A stretch of DNA of 64,000 nt from NCBI GenBank assembly GCA_945787295.1, contig CALZHQ010000003.1, positions 1 through 64,000 on the forward strand, in the 5' to 3' direction. Positions 18,152-26,650 of this stretch are shown in pieces (within the stretch, counting starts at the first letter, position 1; every line of letters starts with the position of its first letter). The position numbers and the translations under genes were made by a program. Source of the stretch: an uncultured Desulfuromonadales bacterium. GTDB lineage: Bacteria > Desulfobacterota > Desulfuromonadia > Desulfuromonadales > Geopsychrobacteraceae. The notes beneath the pieces were generated by a model. That model was not told the DNA's origin and did not search any database. It saw nothing but the letters and a program-made list of their open reading frames with translations.

Positions 18152-19036
18152 CTATTCAAAACGATACTCAAAGGTTTCTCTTTTACCGTTACGGACCAGG
18201 CCGAGGGAAATATTGTTCGCCTCACGCACCTGCTGGAAAATCTGCAAGGCTTTTTCCGGACTGTTCAGTGCCACCTGATTGATCTCGACCACCAGGTCAC
18301 CGACCCGCAGCCCGATCTTTTCCAGCAACGACCCCCTATCCAATTCCACCAGTCTGAACCCGATGGTTTGACCATTCTGTTGCTGAGGAATCATCCGCGC
18401 TGTCTGTAAAAGACTGTTCAGGTTGGCGCGGGCATTATCAGCCGCAGCCTTGGATACCTGCCAGCGGTTTTCTCCCAGGTCAAGGACATCTGCTGAGCTG
18501 ACATTTGGCCTCGCCTGGCGGAGCTGTTTGGCCTGGGTTCCGTTGCGCGTTTTCAGCAGCAGTTCTCGCCGAACACCACGCTCGCTGATAACCGCCATCT
18601 GCCGGGTAATCTCTATCAGCTCGACTCCCGGTGCCAGCTTATCCTGCAAACGGAAAACGCCCGCCTTGCGGCCAACCTGGATTAATGCCAAAGACTCTTC
18701 ACCGGCGACTACCGTCCCGATCAGGACCATTTCTCCCCGCGGCTGAGCCGGGCTGGAAGCCGTGGCAACAGCTTGCTGCCGACTCAAATCAATCTGCTCT
18801 GCCGCCTGACCAACGGCCTGTGAATCGAACAGGTTGCGATCGAGAATCGTTTGGAAATCGGCTTCGCGCAACTGTCGCTCGACCGGCCGGGCGGCCAAAG
18901 GCTCCAGCCGTAAAACCTGGTCGCGAGTCAACAGGAGATCGACAACCTGGCCAGACAGACTGCCCGCAATGACACCACCACACACCGCCAGGACCATCAG
19001 CGAGTAATTAAGTATTTTTTGAAGCTCTATCTGCAC
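18152..19036 (-). CDS. gspC: Type II secretion protein GspC with PDZ domain
   Basis: The 294-residue protein has a GTG start, one membrane helix (about 12-32), a homology region (about 60-150, with LIGTVVAGEESLALIQ) and a C-terminal PDZ domain (about 205-294, with IGLRVGDLVVEINQVALN). GspC sits in the inner membrane and links the assembly platform to GspD; the PDZ domain helps substrate choice. It is the first gene of the operon; upstream bases 19037-19238 should hold the promoter, but I see only weak -35/-10 candidates (TTGACT ... TTAATC with 17 bases between). Confidence 0.92.
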   Translation of the reverse strand: MQIELQKILNYSLMVLAVCGGVIAGSLSGQVVDLLLTRDQVLRLEPLAARPVERQLREADFQTILDRNLFDSQAVGQAAEQIDLSRQQAVATASSPAQPRGEMVLIGTVVAGEESLALIQVGRKAGVFRLQDKLAPGVELIEITRQMAVISERGVRRELLLKTRNGTQAKQLRQARPNVSSADVLDLGENRWQVSKAAADNARANLNSLLQTARMIPQQQNGQTIGFRLVELDRGSLLEKIGLRVGDLVVEINQVALNSPEKALQIFQQVREANNISLGLVRNGKRETFEYRFE

Positions 19037-19238
19037 GGCAACCGATTAAACCTGTCCTCTCCGAACAGTCAAACTATCAATAAATGTTTTCCCCAAGTGG
19101 CAGCAGCATACCGATCAGCCACTAGAGCCACTCCATCCAGTCCGTTTCTGGATGACGTATAATTATACCCAATTTAGCAGAAATTGATACTCTTTAACAT
19201 AATTCCGGGATTTTCTGCTCCGTCGCTTAAAATCTGAG

Positions 19239-19910
19239 CTAGCCTCCCAAAGCAACCTGGCGTAACTCTTCCAACTCAAAGTCCTGGAGAAGCTTACCGA
19301 AGCGGCACTTTCGGTCGCAGGCAACAAACCAGTCGATGAGCCGCGCGACCGCCTCCACAGCCTGTTGATCATCCGGGATATGCTCGAGCAAGCGTTGACT
19401 GAGCCGCGGCTGACTGCCACCGTTTCCACCCACCATCAGATGCCAGCCGCGCGGTGTGCCGATCAGGCCGATATCCTTGATGCAGGTTTCCCCGCAATCA
19501 TTCGGACAGCCGGAAACGCCCAGTTTCATCTTCCACGGCAACGGTCGCCCATGAAAACGCTTATCCAGCTCCAGACCGACGGCAATCGAATCACGCAAGC
19601 CGCGCTTGCAGCAATCGGTGCCGGGACAGATTTTCACGCTGCGGACACAAAGCCCGGTGGTGTAACCGATCGGCGTGCCGAGATCCTGCCAGGCAGCATC
19701 GATATCGGCTTCATCCAGGCCGATCAGCGCCAGTCGCTGGGCGCTGGTCAATTTAATCTTTGCCGCTTGGTACTTGTCGGCAACATCGGCAATCCTGCGC
19801 AACTGCCCACTGGTAATCAACCCCGCCGGGGTATGGGGGACGAGCGCATAAGTCTGTCGGTCCCGCTGGACAATGGCGCCTTTTTCCTTGATATCTTTCT
19901 TATCTGTCAT
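19239..19910 (-). CDS. Small siroheme/[4Fe-4S] sulfite-nitrite reductase-like protein
   Basis: The 223-residue protein has a short ferredoxin-like part (TPAGLITSGQLRRIADVADKY) followed by the cluster motif CPGTDCCKRG and, about 40 residues later, CPNDCGETC. These match the CX5C-n-CX3C ligands for a coupled siroheme-Fe4S4 centre in the NIR_SIR superfamily. At 223 residues it is one module, like small assimilatory-type sulfite reductases or Fsr-like single-domain proteins, and half the length of full enzymes. Thus activity may be reduced or it may act in electron transfer. SD AAGGAAAG precedes the ATG. It lies 15 bases after the rubredoxin/DUF2231 gene and is probably cotranscribed. Confidence 0.85.
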   Translation of the reverse strand: MTDKKDIKEKGAIVQRDRQTYALVPHTPAGLITSGQLRRIADVADKYQAAKIKLTSAQRLALIGLDEADIDAAWQDLGTPIGYTTGLCVRSVKICPGTDCCKRGLRDSIAVGLELDKRFHGRPLPWKMKLGVSGCPNDCGETCIKDIGLIGTPRGWHLMVGGNGGSQPRLSQRLLEHIPDDQQAVEAVARLIDWFVACDRKCRFGKLLQDFELEELRQVALGG

Positions 19911-19925
19911 TTCGCTCTTTCCTTT

Positions 19926-20546
19926 TTACTTTTTTCTCTGTACAGAGCTTGAAAAAACCAACATGCCTCCGTAATGCCCTAACAAGGTCACACAGCCGAG
20001 CATCACCAGAACCAGCAGAACAAATAACCAGGCTGGCCAGCCTCCTGTTGTCAGTAACGTTGGAGCCTGCCAGCGCCAGACTAAAGCAACCAGGCCGAGA
20101 ACGGTCAGCGCTGTAGCCAAAAGGATCTTTCTCTTGAAAATCGGCGCCGCCTGGCCAGAATAATGTTTCTTCCAGTCGTAGATTCCGCTGGCAAAAGTCG
20201 GCGGCACCGTCACTACTGCAACCAGCAGCAGGGAGAAGCTGGTGCTTTCAAAGGAGCTTTCTCCGAACAGGAGAAAGAGGAATAGGAACAGGACCGTGGT
20301 CGGCAGTAAGGCATTGGGGAAATGCGCCATAACCGCGTGCGGCACAAAGCCATCGAGCATCTCCTGTAGTAAGCTGCCCTGTTGCTCCGGCACCTCGACA
20401 ACTTCCTCTGCCGCGACTTCATTTGCAGCTGCGTCATTGACCAGTTCAAACTGGCTGGCATCCGCATGGCATATCGGGCAGGTCGCGGGCGGACTATCCC
20501 CTGTATGCAGGTAGCCACAAACCACACACCGCCAGATCTTTTCCAT
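19926..20546 (-). CDS. Rubredoxin-like domain fused to DUF2231 membrane protein
   Basis: I start at the ATG 20546, six bases after GGGAGG. The 206-residue product opens with a rubredoxin-type iron site (WRCVVCGYLHTG ... CPICHADASQF; two CXXC pairs) like the C-terminal domain of rubrerythrin. After an acidic linker it has four predicted membrane helices (about 80-200) in a DUF2231-like region with FVPHAVMAHFPNALLPTTVL; the histidines in that motif could bind heme. Inferred role: membrane-attached electron transfer to or from a redox partner. The following gene encodes a siroheme-type reductase, which is a natural partner. Confidence 0.75.
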   Translation of the reverse strand: MEKIWRCVVCGYLHTGDSPPATCPICHADASQFELVNDAAANEVAAEEVVEVPEQQGSLLQEMLDGFVPHAVMAHFPNALLPTTVLFLFLFLLFGESSFESTSFSLLLVAVVTVPPTFASGIYDWKKHYSGQAAPIFKRKILLATALTVLGLVALVWRWQAPTLLTTGGWPAWLFVLLVLVMLGCVTLLGHYGGMLVFSSSVQRKK

Positions 20547-20698
20547 ATTTATCCTCCCGAGGAATAAGCGGTTTGAATCCCCGTCCGATTCCTCTATAAT
20601 CGCACACTGTATTTTCAATCTAATTCAAAGATTTAAGTTTGTCATTGTAACAATCTGGAGATTAATTCCAATCGATTATTTTCCCAAAGGAGAGAGCG

Positions 20699-21691
20699 AT
20701 GAAAGCAGTCCTGATGGATGAGTTCGGTGCCGCCGAAGTGATGAAAGTCGGCGAAGTCGAGACTCCACAGCCGAAAGCCAACGAAGTTTTGATCAAAGTG
20801 GTTGCCACCAGCATCAACCGACCCGACCTGGTCCAGCGGATGGGCAACTACCCCCCCCCGCCAGGAGATTCAGAAATCCTCGGCTTGGAGGTTGCCGGCA
20901 CCATCGCTGAACTCGGCAGCAACGTAAAGGACTGGAGGGTTGGCGACCGGGTCATGGCCCTGGTCGGCGGCGGCGGCTACGCAGAATACGCCGTGGCTTA
21001 CGACAACCACCTGATGCCGATTCCCGACAGCATGAGTTTCGAAGAGGCCGCCTGTGTCAATGAAAGCTACATCACGGCGTTTCTGAATGTTTTCCTGATC
21101 GGTGGCCTGCAAGATGGCCAGACCGCCATCCTGCATGGCGGCGGCGGTGGGGTAAATACGGCAGCAATCCAGCTGGCCAAAGCCTTGACGCCGAATGCCA
21201 AACTGATCGTCACCGCTCACCCGAGCAAAATGGACCGGGTCAAGGAACTGGGCGTTGACCTGGTGATCGACTTCACCAAAACTCCCGACTTCACCGACAA
21301 CATCAAACAGTTCACCAACAAGAAAGGGGTCGATGTGATTCTCGACCATGTGGGCGCCAAGTACCTGAAGCCGAATATGGCCAGCCTCGGCTATACCGGC
21401 AAGCTGGTGATCATCGGCATTATCAGCGGCATCAAGGCCGAGTTGAATCTGGCCCTGATGATGGTCAAACGGCAGCAGATTATCGGCTCGGTTCTGCGCA
21501 GCCGTCCGGTCGCGGAAAAAGGCGATATCATCGCCGAATTCACGCGCCAGGCACTCCCGAAATTTGCCGATCGCACCATCGTCCCGATCATAGAAAAAGT
21601 TTTCCCGCTTGAGGAGGTTGTCGAATCCCACCGGATGATGGAAGCAGATAAGCATTTCGGAAAAATCGTGCTGAAAATTACTGAAGCCTGA
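20699..21691 (+). CDS. NAD(P)H:quinone oxidoreductase of the zinc-free MDR superfamily (PIG3/QOR-like)
   Basis: The 330-residue protein starts MKAVLMDEFGAAEVM after AAAGGAGAGAGCG. It has the MDR layout: N-terminal GroES-like domain with NRPDLVQRMGNYPPPPGDSE and LGLEVAGTI, and a Rossmann nucleotide-binding domain with HGGGGGVNTAAIQLAK. The NRPDL and PPPG segments are typical of the PIG3/TP53I3 group. No zinc cysteines are present. Such enzymes reduce quinones with NADPH. It is a single-gene unit, ended by the terminator at 21719. Confidence 0.92.
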   Translation: MKAVLMDEFGAAEVMKVGEVETPQPKANEVLIKVVATSINRPDLVQRMGNYPPPPGDSEILGLEVAGTIAELGSNVKDWRVGDRVMALVGGGGYAEYAVAYDNHLMPIPDSMSFEEAACVNESYITAFLNVFLIGGLQDGQTAILHGGGGGVNTAAIQLAKALTPNAKLIVTAHPSKMDRVKELGVDLVIDFTKTPDFTDNIKQFTNKKGVDVILDHVGAKYLKPNMASLGYTGKLVIIGIISGIKAELNLALMMVKRQQIIGSVLRSRPVAEKGDIIAEFTRQALPKFADRTIVPIIEKVFPLEEVVESHRMMEADKHFGKIVLKITEA

Positions 21692-21718
21692 TATTAATCG
21701 CTTCAGCCAGCCCAAAAA

Positions 21719-21747
21719 GCTCGTGCCATTCGGCACGGGCTTTTTTT
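21719..21747 (+). terminator. Rho-independent terminator after the quinone oxidoreductase
   Basis: GCTCGTGCC (21719-21727) pairs with GGCACGGGC (21732-21740) with one G-T pair, then seven T. Confidence 0.88.
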
Positions 21748-21904
21748 CTCAATATAAAGCGCTCTGCCGTTCAATAACTTCACAAGTTCAAAAGAACAAA
21801 AAACTTACAATAATTTCAAACGACCATCTCTGCAGGTATCGATCAACATATATCGTGAAATGCGAATATTGCACCAGTTGGCAAAAAGTGCGAGGATACG
21901 ATTC

Positions 21905-22951
21905 ATGCAATTGTTGATCATTGTTCCCAGACAACCTCGCGCGACCGGCAACCACATTACCGCCGAGCGCTTCGCAGAGAAGCTGCCTGCGCACGGCTGG
22001 CACTGTAGCGTCATCGAAACCGATACGGATTCCCCCGCTGAAATCCGTATCGCGCTGAAAAAACACCGCCCAACGGCTGTATTGCTGGTGCACGCTTACC
22101 GCACCGGTCAACCCTGGCTACTGGCGCAAGCGGCGGTAGAATTGCCATTTGCCGTCCTGATGACCGGCACCGACTACAATCACGACATGAAAAATCCGCA
22201 ACGGGCCGAAGTCATCGAACAGATCCAGAGCCGGGCCGCCGCTATCATTCTGCAAAATCAATTATATTATCAGCACCTCTGCCAGCAGCCATCACCACTG
22301 GTCAAGAAATATAAACTCCTCCCCCCAGGCATACGCCTTGGCAGCGAGCCATCTCCACTTCGCGCCAAATTGCAGCTCGAGGCCGACACGCCACTCTTCT
22401 TGCTGCCAGCCGGCATTCGGTCGGTCAAGGGCAACCTGGAGTTGCTGCTGATGTGTGACCGGGTCGTCGAAGCCCAAGCGAATTTCACCCTGGCATTCTG
22501 CGGGCCAACCCTGGACGATGAATACACGGCCAGTTTTTTCACGGCTCTAGAAAAACGCGCTTGGGCGCACTACCTGGGAGAGGTACCTAAGCCGGCAATC
22601 GCGGACACCATGCGCCAGGCAGACGTGATTCTCAACAATTCCCGCTCTGAAGGAGTCTCCAACGCCTTGGTCGAAGCGGTCTCGCTCGGCCGACCGATTC
22701 TGGCCAACGATATCCTCGGCAATCGCGCCGTGGTGCAGCATGGCAAGAATGGCCTGCTCTATTGCGGGCTGGAACAATTTGTCAAACAGGCCCTTCAACT
22801 GAGCAGAGACATAAAGCTCCGATCCCAGCTGTGCAATCCGAACCCCACTGATTATTCCCCCGAACGGGAAGCAAGCGCCTTGGCGACGATCCTGAATCAA
22901 CTCGGAAAAATTGCCACAGCAACACAGGAACTGACAAGTGACGATATGTAA
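21905..22951 (+). CDS. GT4-type glycosyltransferase resembling GLT1D1/SenB group
   Basis: Start set at ATG 21905 (MQLLIIVPRQPRATGN) after GCGAGG, since GT4 proteins begin with this first strand; an upstream in-frame ATG at 21860 adds 15 unlikely residues. Of ~348 residues, the N-half has TGNHITAERFAEKL and MTGTDYNHDM, and the C-half has AGIRSVKGNLELL and the sugar-nucleotide motif NSRSEGVSNALVEAVSLGRPI (EX7E type). From memory the layout resembles human GLT1D1 and also the selenosugar synthase SenB; the SenA and SenC partners are not adjacent, so I leave the substrate open. It overlaps the kinase at 22938 by 14 bases. Confidence 0.85.
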   Translation: MQLLIIVPRQPRATGNHITAERFAEKLPAHGWHCSVIETDTDSPAEIRIALKKHRPTAVLLVHAYRTGQPWLLAQAAVELPFAVLMTGTDYNHDMKNPQRAEVIEQIQSRAAAIILQNQLYYQHLCQQPSPLVKKYKLLPPGIRLGSEPSPLRAKLQLEADTPLFLLPAGIRSVKGNLELLLMCDRVVEAQANFTLAFCGPTLDDEYTASFFTALEKRAWAHYLGEVPKPAIADTMRQADVILNNSRSEGVSNALVEAVSLGRPILANDILGNRAVVQHGKNGLLYCGLEQFVKQALQLSRDIKLRSQLCNPNPTDYSPEREASALATILNQLGKIATATQELTSDDM

Positions 22952-23456
22952 TGCAAACCTGATCCTGATCGGCATGCCGGGCGCAGGAAAAAGTACCGTC
23001 GGAGTCATTCTCGCCAAACGGCTCGGCTACCACTTCATCGATACCGATCTGGTTATTCAGGCCCAGGAAAAGTGCCGGTTGCAGGAGATTATCGATCAAC
23101 AGGGACTGGATAAATTTCGGCAAATTGAAGAGCAGGTGTTACTCGGTCTCTATACCGAGCGCTGTGTCATTGCCACCGGAGGTTCGGTGGTTTACAGCCA
23201 GCAGGGGATTGAAGCGATCGGCCGGACCGGCAGCCTGATCTACCTTCAGGTGCCGCTCGACGAGTTGGAGCAACGGATTGCCGATATGGGAGAACGGGGC
23301 CTGGTGATGGCCAAAGGACAGAGCTTTGCACAGCTCTACAACGAACGTACTCCCCTCTACGAAAAGTACGCTGACCAGGTGATTTCCTGCTCCGGGTTAA
23401 ATGCCGAGCAGGTCGCTGCACAGATAGAAGCGGTCGTCGAACCAGCTTCGACTTAA
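22938..23456 (+). CDS. Atypical shikimate-kinase-like P-loop kinase
   Basis: The 172-residue protein starts at GTG 22938 inside the glycosyltransferase gene. It has Walker A GMPGAGKSTVG (12-22), a DTD (35-37) in place of the usual DSD, KFRQIE near 59-64, and ERTPLYEKYAD. Two substrate/lid features deviate from AroK: the third glycine of the GGG loop is serine (ATGGSVV), and the lid has GLVMAKGQ without the RPLL arginine. It may still be AroK for aromatic biosynthesis, or may act on another small alcohol. Its TAA stop shares bases with the stop of the convergent CBS gene (TTAA at 23453-23456). Confidence 0.78.
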   Translation: MTICNANLILIGMPGAGKSTVGVILAKRLGYHFIDTDLVIQAQEKCRLQEIIDQQGLDKFRQIEEQVLLGLYTERCVIATGGSVVYSQQGIEAIGRTGSLIYLQVPLDELEQRIADMGERGLVMAKGQSFAQLYNERTPLYEKYADQVISCSGLNAEQVAAQIEAVVEPAST

Positions 23457-23890
23457 CCAACCGACTGAATATAGCGGGTCAGCTGCTTGATCAAGAATTC
23501 CTTTTCCGATATCGATGATTTTACCAGGTCACCGATCGAAACGATGCCGGCCAGCTTGTTACCATCCATCACCGGAAGATGCCGGCAGCGTTTTTCAGTC
23601 ACCAACGCCATACATTCATCAACCGAATCCTCCGGGCGCACGTAACAAACCATGCTCGTCATATACTCTCTGACCGGGGCATCGAGAGGCACAGAACCGC
23701 TATCGACAACCTTCCGCGCATAATCACGTTCAGAAAAAATTCCGGCCAAATTCGTAGCGCTGTCGAGCACAATAATAGCACCAATGTTAGCTTCAGCCAT
23801 CTTCCGTAGAGCATCTAAAACCGTCTGCGACTCTTCTACAGTCACGATTTCTGCGCCCTTTTCCTGCAAAATTTCCTTCACCGTAATCAT
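23453..23890 (-). CDS. Two-CBS-domain protein
   Basis: Start at ATG 23890 after GGGAGGT, giving 145 residues rather than the longer frame. It consists of a CBS pair: about 5-65 (VEESQTVLDALRKMAEANIGAI) and about 75-135 (VRPEDSVDECMALVTEKRCRHLPVM). Such stand-alone CBS proteins bind adenine nucleotides and regulate partners; the partner is unknown. The gene is single, convergent to the kinase gene with a shared TTAA stop. Confidence 0.9.
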   Translation of the reverse strand: MITVKEILQEKGAEIVTVEESQTVLDALRKMAEANIGAIIVLDSATNLAGIFSERDYARKVVDSGSVPLDAPVREYMTSMVCYVRPEDSVDECMALVTEKRCRHLPVMDGNKLAGIVSIGDLVKSSISEKEFLIKQLTRYIQSVG

Positions 23891-24072
23891 GACAAACCTC
23901 CCAAACACACCAGTAAATATCTATAATAGCCTATAGTATACAACAGCACACACAAGTTGGGCAGCCAAGATTTCCACCGTAAATATTAAAACCTCTGCTG
24001 CAGAATGCAAAAATCAGCTATACTGCTAAAATTATGATTCTGCCCAAAAGCACCCGAGAAGGATGAAAGTTT

Positions 24073-24516
24073 ATGAGTTCTGAGGAAATGGACCTGTTAA
24101 CCAAGAAGGGGATTGAAGCCGCAGAAAAAGGCTATATCCACTCGGCCCAGGTTTTTCTGGGTCAGGTCGCCGAGCATCGAAACACCCCCGAATTGCATAC
24201 CTACCTGGCCTACTGTCAAGCAAAAGGGCAAGGCCGGATGCATTCGGCCGCAAAGGTTTGCCGCGAATCGATCAAGCGGGAACCGAACAACTCTCTCCAC
24301 TATCTGATCCTCGGCCGTATCCTGTTGATGGCTGGCGAAAAAGGCAAAGCGATCGACGCCTTCCGACAGGGTCTGAAAACCAGCCCCAATCAAAAAATCA
24401 TCGATGAACTGAAACGACTCGGGTTGCGCAAGCCGGCGATCCTCAAAAACCTTAAACGCAACCACCCGATCAACCGCGTCCTCGGTCGGGTTTTCAGCAC
24501 CATCGGCATTCGCTGA
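24073..24516 (+). CDS. Small TPR-like protein
   Basis: The 147-residue protein contains about three TPR-type helix pairs (about 8-100), with NSLHYLILGRILLMAGEKGK and AIDAFRQGLKTSPN the clearest. The last 40 residues are basic (LKRNHPINRVLGRVF). No signal peptide or membrane helix is seen. TPR units are protein-binding scaffolds, but no partner is suggested by neighbours, which are unrelated convergent genes. SD-like GAAGGATGAAAG lies upstream of the ATG. Confidence 0.82.
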   Translation: MSSEEMDLLTKKGIEAAEKGYIHSAQVFLGQVAEHRNTPELHTYLAYCQAKGQGRMHSAAKVCRESIKREPNNSLHYLILGRILLMAGEKGKAIDAFRQGLKTSPNQKIIDELKRLGLRKPAILKNLKRNHPINRVLGRVFSTIGIR

Positions 24517-24519
24517 ACT

Positions 24520-24966
24520 TCAGTTCAGTCGGGAGAACAATCGATCCAGTTGATTGGCAAATGCCTGCTTGTCTTTGGCGCTGAACGATGCGGGTCCACC
24601 CGTCTCGATACCGCTGCTGCGTAAATCATCCATGAAATTTCTTATCGACAGGCGCTCACGGATATTCTCGATGCTGAACAGCTCACCCCGCGGATCGAGG
24701 GCATGTCCCCCCTTCTCGATCACATCGGCAGCCAATGGGATATCTGCGGTAACCACCAGATCACCCGGTTCCAACAGACGAACAATTTCCTGATCTGCGA
24801 CATCGGGTCCATCGGCAACCTGGATCCCCCGAATCCAACTTGAAGAAGGGAATGAAATGGCCTTATTGGCGACCAAGGTTAACAATATCTGCCGTCGTTC
24901 AGCCGCCCGGTAGAGTAATTCCTTGATCGCTCGCGGACACGCATCAGCATCAATCCAGATTTTCAT
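24520..24966 (-). CDS. YaiI/YqxD-family protein (UPF0178, DUF188)
   Basis: The 148-residue protein starts [16 protein letters not shown], the family signature, and contains [25 protein letters not shown] and [10 protein letters not shown]. This family is PIN-domain-like with conserved Asp residues (IDADACP, TADIPLA) suggesting a metal-dependent nuclease, but function is not established. Its start lies 17 bases inside the end of the LysR gene at 24950, so the pair is probably one transcript. Confidence 0.94.
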   Translation of the reverse strand: MKIWIDADACPRAIKELLYRAAERRQILLTLVANKAISFPSSSWIRGIQVADGPDVADQEIVRLLEPGDLVVTADIPLAADVIEKGGHALDPRGELFSIENIRERLSIRNFMDDLRSSGIETGGPASFSAKDKQAFANQLDRLFSRLN

Positions 24967-25873
24967 TCAGCGCCCCTTTTTCTCCAGTTTTGAAATCCTC
25001 CCGCAACGCCTGAAGGTCCGTCCACAATGCCTTCGCAACGGGACCGATCGGTTCACCGAGGCGACGCACAGCACGGATCTCGAGCTCAAGCTGGCAAGGG
25101 TAATGATTGATCTGCAGGGGAACCAATTGTCCCTTGGCTAACTCTGCAGCAATCAGATGTTCCTGTAGCTTTCCCCAGCCCATGCGCGCCAAGATCAGTT
25201 CCTTTTTGGTCATGTGATCACCAACAATCCAGTGTCGGCCATCATCCAGAACACCGAAAGATTTCTGCAGTTGCGGTTTATGACTGCTATCCCGGACAAC
25301 CACCTGGACATGCCGCTTCATCTCCTCAAGGGATAAATCACGCTCGCTAGAGCAGAAATCGGGAGCAGCCACGGCAAGCAAACGGGTTCGGGTCAATGGG
25401 AGCGATTCCAGGTCGGGCAAATCTTCAAACCAGGGGCTGATCGCCAGATCGACTTGGCTGTTCTGCAGTTTCTCTAAAGCACCCCAGATATTCTCGACCT
25501 GCAGATTGAACTCGGTCTGTGGATACTTCTTCTCACTTTCACGCAGAATCCGCAACAGAATCGGCATCGGGCAGCTGGCCTCTATCGCCAGGCTCAGCGC
25601 TGGTTCATTGCCTACGGAAAGGTGTTGGGCGAGGATCGACAATTCTTCGGCGTGACGTAGAATTGTCCGCGCCTTTTGGCATAACTGCTGCCCTTCGATC
25701 GTCAAAGTCGCGCGGTATTGTTTGCGATCAAGTAACGAAACACCCAGTTCTTCCTCCAGTTTGCGGATCGCGACACTGAGCGTCGGCTGGGTTCGGAACA
25801 GAGCCTCAGCGGCAGCCAGCACACTACCAGATTCCGCGATTTTCACCAGCATTTTTAACTGCTCAAGAGTCAT
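24950..25873 (-). CDS. LysR-family transcriptional regulator
   Basis: The 307-residue protein has an N-terminal helix-turn-helix ([39 protein letters not shown]) and a periplasmic-binding-like effector domain (about 90-295). No cysteine pair typical of OxyR was seen in the effector part. It is divergent from the YceI gene at 26011; the 137-base intergenic region holds two dyads of the LysR T-N11-A type (25895-25909 and 25937-25959), so it likely regulates itself and yceI. The effector is unknown. Confidence 0.93.
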   Translation of the reverse strand: MTLEQLKMLVKIAESGSVLAAAEALFRTQPTLSVAIRKLEEELGVSLLDRKQYRATLTIEGQQLCQKARTILRHAEELSILAQHLSVGNEPALSLAIEASCPMPILLRILRESEKKYPQTEFNLQVENIWGALEKLQNSQVDLAISPWFEDLPDLESLPLTRTRLLAVAAPDFCSSERDLSLEEMKRHVQVVVRDSSHKPQLQKSFGVLDDGRHWIVGDHMTKKELILARMGWGKLQEHLIAAELAKGQLVPLQINHYPCQLELEIRAVRRLGEPIGPVAKALWTDLQALREDFKTGEKGALNENLD

Positions 25874-25894
25874 TCACTCACCTCGAACATCATT

Positions 25895-25959
25895 ATAGCT
25901 AATACCTATATAGATTATGCAAAATAAATATTTTTTATCTATACAAAAATCGAATAGAT
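25895..25959. promoter_or_regulatory. Two LysR-type dyads between the LysR and YceI genes
   Basis: First dyad: ATAG (25895-25898) - 7 bases - CTAT (25906-25909), i.e. ATAGCTAATACCTAT. A further ATAG follows at 25910. Second dyad: ATCTAT (25937-25942) - 11 bases - ATAGAT (25954-25959). Both fit LysR-type operators; the first also equals an OxyR consensus half-site, though the adjacent regulator does not look like OxyR. Assignment is inference. Confidence 0.5.
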
Positions 25960-26010
25960 TAGTAAAAAAGTCAGATTTAACAACAAGCATTCACCCAGGA
26001 GGAAATTATC

Positions 26011-26595
26011 ATGATCAAGCAACTCGTCGCCCTGTTCGTCGCCCTGTTCATAGCGGTTCCGGCAACTTTTGCCGTAACCTACGAACTCGACCCGGCCCAT
26101 ACCCAGATTCACTTTACCGTGCCCCACCTGATGGTCTTTAAAGTCCGGGGCAATTTCAATGATTTCAATGGCACCATCGACGCCGACAGCTCCGGGAAAA
26201 CCTTGAGTTCCGCTTCGGCAGTCATCAAGACCGCTTCGATCGATACCCGCAACCAGAAACGAGATGATCACCTGCGCAGTCCCGACTTTTTTGAAGCTGA
26301 CAAATACCCAGAAATCAGCTTCACCAGCAAAAAAGTCTCCGGCAGCGGTCCTGACATTACCCTGGTCGGCGACCTGACAATCAAGGGCGTGACCAAAGAA
26401 GTCACCTTGAAAGGCGGTTTTCTCGGCGCCGCGACCGACCCCTGGGGCAACCAGCGCGCCGGTTTTGAGGCCACAGGAAAAATCAATCGCAAGGAATTCG
26501 GCCTAACCTGGAACAAAGCCCTGGAGACCGGCGGCGTGGTGGTCGGTGACGAAGTGGAGATTGGCCTCGAAGTCGAAGCGATAATGCAGAAGTAA
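26011..26595 (+). CDS. YceI-family periplasmic lipid-binding-like protein
   Basis: The 194-residue protein has a signal peptide (VALFVALFIAVPATFAVT) and the lipocalin-like YceI domain (about 24-190) with ELDPAHTQIHFTVPHLM, RDDHLRSPDFFEADKYPEI and TIKGVTKEVTLKGGF. YceI proteins bind isoprenoid or amide lipids in the periplasm and are often associated with acid or oxidative stress. AGGAGG lies 8 bases before the ATG. Divergent LysR gene and the dyads at 25895 suggest regulation by that LysR. Confidence 0.95.
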   Translation: MIKQLVALFVALFIAVPATFAVTYELDPAHTQIHFTVPHLMVFKVRGNFNDFNGTIDADSSGKTLSSASAVIKTASIDTRNQKRDDHLRSPDFFEADKYPEISFTSKKVSGSGPDITLVGDLTIKGVTKEVTLKGGFLGAATDPWGNQRAGFEATGKINRKEFGLTWNKALETGGVVVGDEVEIGLEVEAIMQK

Positions 26596-26650
26596 AAATA
26601 ACTTTCGCTCTCCACAGTATCAAGGTGGTCGATAAGGATCCATATGCAAG

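Noticed and set aside
17282..18409. Long open frame on the plus strand inside gspD and gspC
   Set aside because: Antisense shadow of the secretin gene; sequence is histidine- and arginine-rich with no domain.
21860..21904. Upstream ATG for the glycosyltransferase gene at 21860
   Set aside because: Adds 15 residues before the usual first strand and lacks a ribosome site; ATG at 21905 has GCGAGG upstream.
24513..24528. Palindrome CTGAACT-TC-AGTTCAG at the convergent stops of the TPR and YaiI genes
   Set aside because: Short, no T-run; it lies within coding ends and is probably chance.
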